Part shown: one piece after another, positions 34,101-34,908 of the stretch
How positions within the stretch are numbered: the first letter of the stretch is position 1
How the letters are laid out: every line of letters begins with the position of its first letter
Source of the DNA: Xanthobacteraceae bacterium
Lineage (GTDB): Bacteria > Pseudomonadota > Alphaproteobacteria > Rhizobiales > Xanthobacteraceae
Direction of reading: 5' to 3'
DNA length: 34,908 bases
NCBI GenBank assembly: GCA_019747015.1
Contig: JAIERI010000246.1
Location: 1 to 34,908 of the forward strand
Position numbers and translations under genes: made by a program
The notes under the pieces: model-generated
The model's database searches: none
Told to the model about the DNA's origin: nothing
What the model saw: only the letters and a program-made list of their open reading frames with translations

Positions 34101-34908
34101 ATGTTGAGCCGAAAGCTCATTTCGGCGGCTGCGGCGCTTCTAACCGGTTGTCTCGCAAGCCCGGCTGGGGCTCAGAACCTGGAGGCTGGCAAGACCCCCT
34201 CCCAGATTTTCACCCAAACCTGTTCGCTCTGCCACAAAAGCGCGCGCGGATTGTCGAAGACGGTGCCCCCCGGGTCGCTGGCCGCCTTCCTGCGCCAGCA
34301 CTACACCACCAGCACCGACATGGCGGCGATGCTGAGCGCCTATGTGCTTTCCAATGGCGCCACCGATACGCGTCTTGGCGGCGACAATCTGACCAAGCAG
34401 GGCAAGGAAGCTCGGGCGGGCACCGGGCCAGAGGTCAAACCCCCTGAAAGCAAGCCTTCCGAAAATAAGCTGCTCGACGGCGTTTTCGGAGGCAGGCTTT
34501 TCGAAAGCAAGCCAGCCGAACCCAAGCCCCCGGCGGCGGTCGAGGCCAAGCCCGAACAGAGGCCCAAGCCCGAGCGACGCACCCGCGAGGCCAGCCGTCC
34601 GGACGTCGACGATCTTGAAAATATCCCTCCGGGGGCGGTGCCACCAACGGGAAGCGAAGCTGCCCCGACCGAGGGCGAGCAAAAGGGTAAAAAATCTAAA
34701 TTTGACAAGAAGAAGCCGCCGGTTTCTGCAGCTAAACTAGAACCGAAAGTTGAGCCTTCAGCTCGTCCTACGCCGTCTGAGGCCGCCAAGGTCGACGCCA
34801 AGACGGAAGCCAAGGGTGAACCGCAAATCCGGCCCGATCCGGTACCCATGGTGACACCAGCGCCAAGTAAGCCTGAGTCGGCTCAGAAGACCGCCGAGGA
34901 AAAATCCT
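34101..34908 (+). CDS. Exported CxxCH (cytochrome-c-like) protein with long charged tail, cut by window end
   Basis: The reading frame from ATG 34101 stays open to the right edge (269 codons), so the stop is outside. GGAG (34089-34092) lies 8 nt before the start. Residues 1-25 are an export signal (SRKLISAAAALLTGCLASPA then GA); LTGC could be a lipobox with Cys17, or signal peptidase I may cut after AGA. A heme-c attachment motif CSLCH is at 41-45, followed by a compact segment (FLRQHYTTSTDMAAMLSAYV) to about residue 85 that could give the distal Met. After about 110 the protein is low complexity, rich in Lys, Pro, Glu and Ala with many KP repeats, probably disordered. Family and function unknown; it opposes the CFA gene divergently. 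Confidence 0.75.
   Translation, partial: MLSRKLISAAAALLTGCLASPAGAQNLEAGKTPSQIFTQTCSLCHKSARGLSKTVPPGSLAAFLRQHYTTSTDMAAMLSAYVLSNGATDTRLGGDNLTKQGKEARAGTGPEVKPPESKPSENKLLDGVFGGRLFESKPAEPKPPAAVEAKPEQRPKPERRTREASRPDVDDLENIPPGAVPPTGSEAAPTEGEQKGKKSKFDKKKPPVSAAKLEPKVEPSARPTPSEAAKVDAKTEAKGEPQIRPDPVPMVTPAPSKPESAQKTAEEKS

Overview
The window reads as a GC-rich alphaproteobacterial chromosome, most likely Rhizobiales of the Bradyrhizobium/Rhodopseudomonas/Afipia group (Nitrobacteraceae). I infer this from protein flavour (Lin0512, PAS_5-like, NnrU and MAPEG genes), from gene order (dnaB-alr-radA-cvpA-purF; a TPR membrane protein and a lipoprotein before der; ppx before rlmE) and from palindromic intergenic repeats of a type I remember from these genomes. 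This placement comes from recall, not from a search.

Layout. 1-6044: the 3' end of a Ppx/GppA phosphatase gene carrying an in-frame TGA, rlmE (23S rRNA 2'-O-methyltransferase), a convergent DHA2-type drug exporter, guaB, a MAPEG membrane protein and an RsmB-like rRNA m5C methyltransferase. 6045-7763: guaA. 7764-11235: a small accessory-looking block just after guaA, with a leftward SDR / NTF2-like / SAM-methyltransferase operon and a divergent LysR regulator. 11306-12745: a Lin0512 protein, an ArsC/Spx-like reductase and a convergent PAS_5-like protein. 13107-17738: a complete branched-chain-amino-acid-type ABC transporter operon (two ATPases, binding protein, two permeases) with a strong hairpin after the binding-protein gene. 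17806-24595: prfC, two small unknown genes, an NnrU-family protein, panB, a TPR membrane protein, a proline-rich lipoprotein and der, closed by a good intrinsic terminator. 24827-33821, leftward: cyclopropane-fatty-acid-synthase-like gene, dnaB, alr, radA, cvpA, purF and a second SDR. 34101-end: the start of a secreted or lipid-anchored CxxCH protein with a long Lys/Pro/Glu-rich tail, cut by the window edge.

How the genes fit together. guaB and guaA are the two steps from IMP to GMP, and purF is the committed step of purine synthesis, although the three are not in one operon. rlmE, the RsmB-like gene, der and prfC serve ribosome maturation and translation. dnaB, radA and alr cover replication, recombination and cell-wall D-alanine. 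The ABC operon is self-contained, but its ligand cannot be read from sequence.

I do not see a clear new multi-gene system, CRISPR array, intact mobile element, tRNA or rRNA. The most unusual signals are the stop codon in the ppx tail, two large related palindromes in the purF leader that could also pair with each other, the accessory block at guaA (a known integration site), a +-strand terminator-like hairpin in the dnaB leader with no matching gene, and the CxxCH protein at the right edge.
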